This document shows, piece after piece, positions 61,829 to 64,000 of a stretch of DNA of 64,000 nucleotides. Source of the DNA: Halorubrum californiense DSM 19288 (GTDB lineage: Archaea; Halobacteriota; Halobacteria; Halobacteriales; Haloferacaceae). The position numbers and the translations under genes were made by a program. The notes beneath the pieces were generated by a model that was not told where the DNA came from, made no database searches, and saw only the letters and a list, made by a program, of their open reading frames with translations. The stretch lies in contig NZ_AOJK01000025.1 of the NCBI RefSeq assembly GCF_000336875.1, positions 136,850 through 200,849 on the forward strand, given 5' to 3'. How positions within the stretch are numbered: position 1 is the first letter of the stretch; every line of letters begins with the position of its first letter.

Positions 61829-62371
61829 TCACCGGTCGACCGGGTCGATCGGGAGCCACCCGATCGCGCCTTCCGCGAGCGTGAACGCGGCGAAGACCCG
61901 GCCCAGAACGAGCCCGTACAGCAGGTGCGCGACCGCGATGACCGCGCCGAACTCGAAGCTGGCGGTCAGCCCCGGAACGGGGAGCGTCGGCACCGGCAGC
62001 GCGGTCGCGCCCTCGATCGCGATGGCGGCCGGCAACAGCAGGCCGCCGGTGAGCACGCCCAGCAGCGCGGAGTGGACCACGCCGAGCGAGAGGCAGCCGC
62101 CGACGTCCCCGCGCAGCTCCGCGAAGAATGGGCGGTCGAAGAGGGCGACGAACAGCCCGCCGAACAGCGCGCTGTTGAACAGGTGGACGGCCCACCCCGC
62201 GAGGACCGTTTCGATCCCGACCAGCGCGCCGATCGTCGGCATGAGTCCGAGCCCGAAGTGTAACACGGCGCCCATCGCGGCGCCGGCGATCACCCCGCCG
62301 ACCGCTCCCGCGCGCCACCGCCGCTCCCCGATCGTCGGCTCGCTCCCGTCGCTCCGCTCTGAGTATGACAT
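61829..62371 (-). CDS. Membrane protein between rtcB and archease genes (180 aa)
   Basis: A 180-residue protein with four helices: AGAVGGVIAGAAMGAVLHF, LVGIETVLAGWAVHLFNSAL, LSLGVVHSALLGVLTGGLLL, FGAVIAVAHLLYGLVLG. It resembles haloarchaeal DUF1440/YagU-like membrane proteins in pattern (HxxNSxxFGxxFA), but the match is weak. It is separated by about 67-97 bp from both neighbours. Its promoter box AAGTATAAT is at 62391-62399 (plus strand). Confidence 0.72.
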   Translation of the reverse strand: MSYSERSDGSEPTIGERRWRAGAVGGVIAGAAMGAVLHFGLGLMPTIGALVGIETVLAGWAVHLFNSALFGGLFVALFDRPFFAELRGDVGGCLSLGVVHSALLGVLTGGLLLPAAIAIEGATALPVPTLPVPGLTASFEFGAVIAVAHLLYGLVLGRVFAAFTLAEGAIGWLPIDPVDR

Positions 62372-62438
62372 ACGTTACCAACGAACTCGACAAGTATAAT
62401 GATTCCTCACGGAGTACTGCGCGGGCGGTCTCGCGGCC

Positions 62439-62882
62439 TCACACGTCGAAGACGACGTACGCGTACCACTCGTCGCCGCGCCGTTCGAGCGCCATCTCGG
62501 AGTAGGTGACGGCCTTGATCTCCCGGGCGGCCATCGCGTCGAGGGGGACGCCGCGCGCGCTGGCCGCGAGCCGCCACGCGTCCGGGTCCGCGGAGTCGCT
62601 CCCCCGGTCCGCCCCGCTCGGTTCGACGACCGAGCAGCGGTGGTCAGCCGGGAGGACGCCCCGAACGTCGCGCTCGTAGATCAGCCGGTCGAGGTAGTCG
62701 AACAGCAGCGCCTCGCGGCTCTCGGCGGCGACTTCGATCTCGAACCGGTCGCCGGCCGCCGGCACCGACTCCGCGCTCGCGGCCGTGAGCCCGTCCGCGA
62801 CCGACGCGAACAGCGCCGAGAGGGTGTCGGCCCTCGCCTCGACGGCGACGTCCGCGGTGTGATCGCGGAGTTCGTACGTCAT
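62439..62882 (-). CDS. Archease
   Basis: A 147-residue protein from the ATG at 62882. Family motifs: YELRDHTADVAVEARA (metal-binding Asp/His), LLFDYLDRLIYERDV, REIKAVTYSEMAL. Archease activates RtcB for multiple turnovers. Its ATG overlaps the DUF502 stop as ATGA. Confidence 0.93.
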   Translation of the reverse strand: MTYELRDHTADVAVEARADTLSALFASVADGLTAASAESVPAAGDRFEIEVAAESREALLFDYLDRLIYERDVRGVLPADHRCSVVEPSGADRGSDSADPDAWRLAASARGVPLDAMAAREIKAVTYSEMALERRGDEWYAYVVFDV

Positions 62883-63691
62883 CGGTCGCCGCTCCGTCGG
62901 CCGGTCTCGTCGCGGGGGTCTCCGTCCCGCTCCGAGCGTTCGTCCGACTGGAACCGGGCGTCGATGGTCCGCTCCGGCGCGCCGGCGCGGAGGTCCTCCG
63001 GGTCGACGTCGTCGAGGTCGGCGGCGACCTCCTCCAGCGCGACGCCGCTCGTGACCAGCGCGCGGATCCCCTCGTCGACCGTCAGCTCCACGTCGACGAT
63101 CTGTCGCTCCGGGACGAAGACGACGTGGCCGCCCATCACCGGGTTCGGCGCCATCGGCATGAACAGCGTCCGCATGCCCCCGCCCTCGCTGTCCGCGTGG
63201 TCCGCGATCACGGCGGGCGTCTCGCTCGTGACGAACGCGAGGGTGTACGTATCCTCGGTCGGGAACTCCACGAGGACCACCTCGCGGAAGTTCCCGCCGT
63301 CCGACTCCAGCATGGCGTCGCTCATCTGTCGGAATCCCTGGTAGACGGAGCCGACGCCGGGCACGCGCTCGACCGCCTCGTCGACGTAGTCGACCGCGCG
63401 CTCGCCGTACCGCGAGGACTCGACGGCGGCGCCGAGAAGGAGGATGACGGCCACGAACACGACCGGCGTCGCGATCTCGATCGCGACTTCGCGGGAGACC
63501 GCGCTTATCACCGGCAGTCCGGCCCCCGGAGAGACGGCGACGACGGCCGACGAGAAGGCGTCGAGGTAGTCGTACACCGCGTTGAACGCGAACGCGAGGA
63601 CGACCAGCGTGATGATCGCGGGGACGATGACGGCGACGCCGGTGAGGAACGCCCGCCGGAGCAACTCGACTCCCGACGACTCGTCGGTCAT
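62879..63691 (-). CDS. DUF502 membrane protein
   Basis: A 270-residue protein. Two N-terminal helices (AFLTGVAVIVPAIITLVVLA, TPVVFVAVILLLGAAVE) and a soluble DUF502 domain (VPGVGSVYQGFRQMSDAML, FMPMAPNPVMGGHVVFVPE). The role is unknown; it is coupled to archease by an ATGA overlap. Confidence 0.9.
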   Translation of the reverse strand: MTDESSGVELLRRAFLTGVAVIVPAIITLVVLAFAFNAVYDYLDAFSSAVVAVSPGAGLPVISAVSREVAIEIATPVVFVAVILLLGAAVESSRYGERAVDYVDEAVERVPGVGSVYQGFRQMSDAMLESDGGNFREVVLVEFPTEDTYTLAFVTSETPAVIADHADSEGGGMRTLFMPMAPNPVMGGHVVFVPERQIVDVELTVDEGIRALVTSGVALEEVAADLDDVDPEDLRAGAPERTIDARFQSDERSERDGDPRDETGRRSGDR

Positions 63692-63868
63692 TCATCCGTC
63701 TCCACGCGCGACCGCGACAAAATCGTTTCCGTCGGCTGTCCCGGCTGCCGACGACGGCCCGCTCTCCGCAGACCGGCGGTCGGTAACCCCCTCGCTGGCG
63801 GCGTAACCGCCCGCAACGGTCCCCGCTGGCGGTGGAGTTATATTCCGTCCACGTGTTAGATCATCGCA

Positions 63869-64000
63869 GTGAGCGTCAACGTCGAGAAGCGGACCGATCC
63901 CCCCGGCGAGTCCGACTACGCGACCGCCGCGTGGGAGCTCAAAGAGCAAATTCGGTCCGCCGAGGGGGTCCTCCGACAGCGACGCGGCTTCTTCGTCGAC
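63869..64000 (+). CDS. GNAT-family-like protein, N-terminal part (runs off right edge)
   Basis: Open frame from GTG at 63869 to the edge, 44 residues: VSVNVEKRTDPPGESDY, then ELKEQIRSAEGVLRQRRGFF. The start resembles a haloarchaeal GNAT acetyltransferase family. A TATA-like TTATAT at 63838-63843 lies about 28 bp upstream, fitting a leaderless mRNA. The catalytic part is outside the window. Confidence 0.6.
   Translation, partial: MSVNVEKRTDPPGESDYATAAWELKEQIRSAEGVLRQRRGFFVD

Overview
The window looks like chromosome from a halophilic archaeon, probably Halorubrum or a close relative. The right-hand 40 kb is very GC-rich, its proteins are strongly acidic, and many families are archaeal or haloarchaeal: aIF1, aIF5B, Pelota, Nob1, EndA, RtcB with archease, CheF, LWR-salt protein, the haloarchaeal [2Fe-2S] ferredoxin and a salactin-like actin. 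The genus is an inference from sequence style. No rRNA gene, complete tRNA gene or CRISPR array was seen.

Positions 1 to about 24,300 form an accessory, defence-type island with clearly lower GC. From the left it holds: (a) a minus-strand operon of DUF499 ATPase, a 211-residue partner, DUF1156 adenine methyltransferase and a PLD-helicase cut by the window edge, which resembles the Hma/COG1483-COG1743 anti-phage layout; (b) an AbrB-like regulator facing an unknown gene; (c) a mobile-element remnant with a winged-helix regulator, iteron-like repeats and a SNJ2-style integrase operon containing overlapping tiny genes; (d) a protein with two zinc-ribbon/OB repeats joined to an HNH nuclease; (e) a DUF7342 gene pair, a GmrSD-like DUF262-DUF1524 nuclease and a zinc-ribbon GNAT protein; (f) three overlapping tiny ORFs; (g) an 842-residue protein with a C-terminal PD-(D/E)XK-like signature; (h) a second HNH protein and a zinc-finger protein; (i) a membrane protein, a Panacea-domain protein and a small protein in one orientation. 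Three copies of a short inverted repeat (TAGCAG-N3-CTGCTA) lie between these cassettes, and a tRNA T-arm-like fragment lies near 21.8 kb. The island ends near 24.3 kb in a truncated dUTPase/dCTP-deaminase-like reading frame that abuts a PemK/MazF-AbrB toxin-antitoxin pair.

From 24.3 to 64 kb the window is mostly housekeeping DNA: NikR, CheF, ferredoxin, a radical-SAM pair, salactin, DGGGP synthase, aIF1, a MoxR-DUF58-transglutaminase operon, dihydroorotase, SerRS, EndA, a CDC48-type ATPase, regulators, UppS, Nob1, aIF5B, Pelota, RtcB, archease and DUF502. RNA processing and translation are well represented. EndA cuts tRNA introns, RtcB (helped by archease) joins the halves, Nob1 matures 16S rRNA, and aIF1, aIF5B and Pelota act in initiation and ribosome rescue.

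The most unusual signal is a family of three dispersed, non-coding elements of about 270 to 350 bp at 44.5, 55.2 and 59.5 kb. They share conserved blocks, a long internal stem whose arms differ between copies but stay complementary, terminal complementarity, and copy-specific hairpins with 3-nt loops. This suggests a structured RNA or a structure-dependent mobile element. The other notable candidates are the zinc-ribbon/OB-HNH fusion, the 842-residue nuclease candidate and several overlapping tiny genes in the island.
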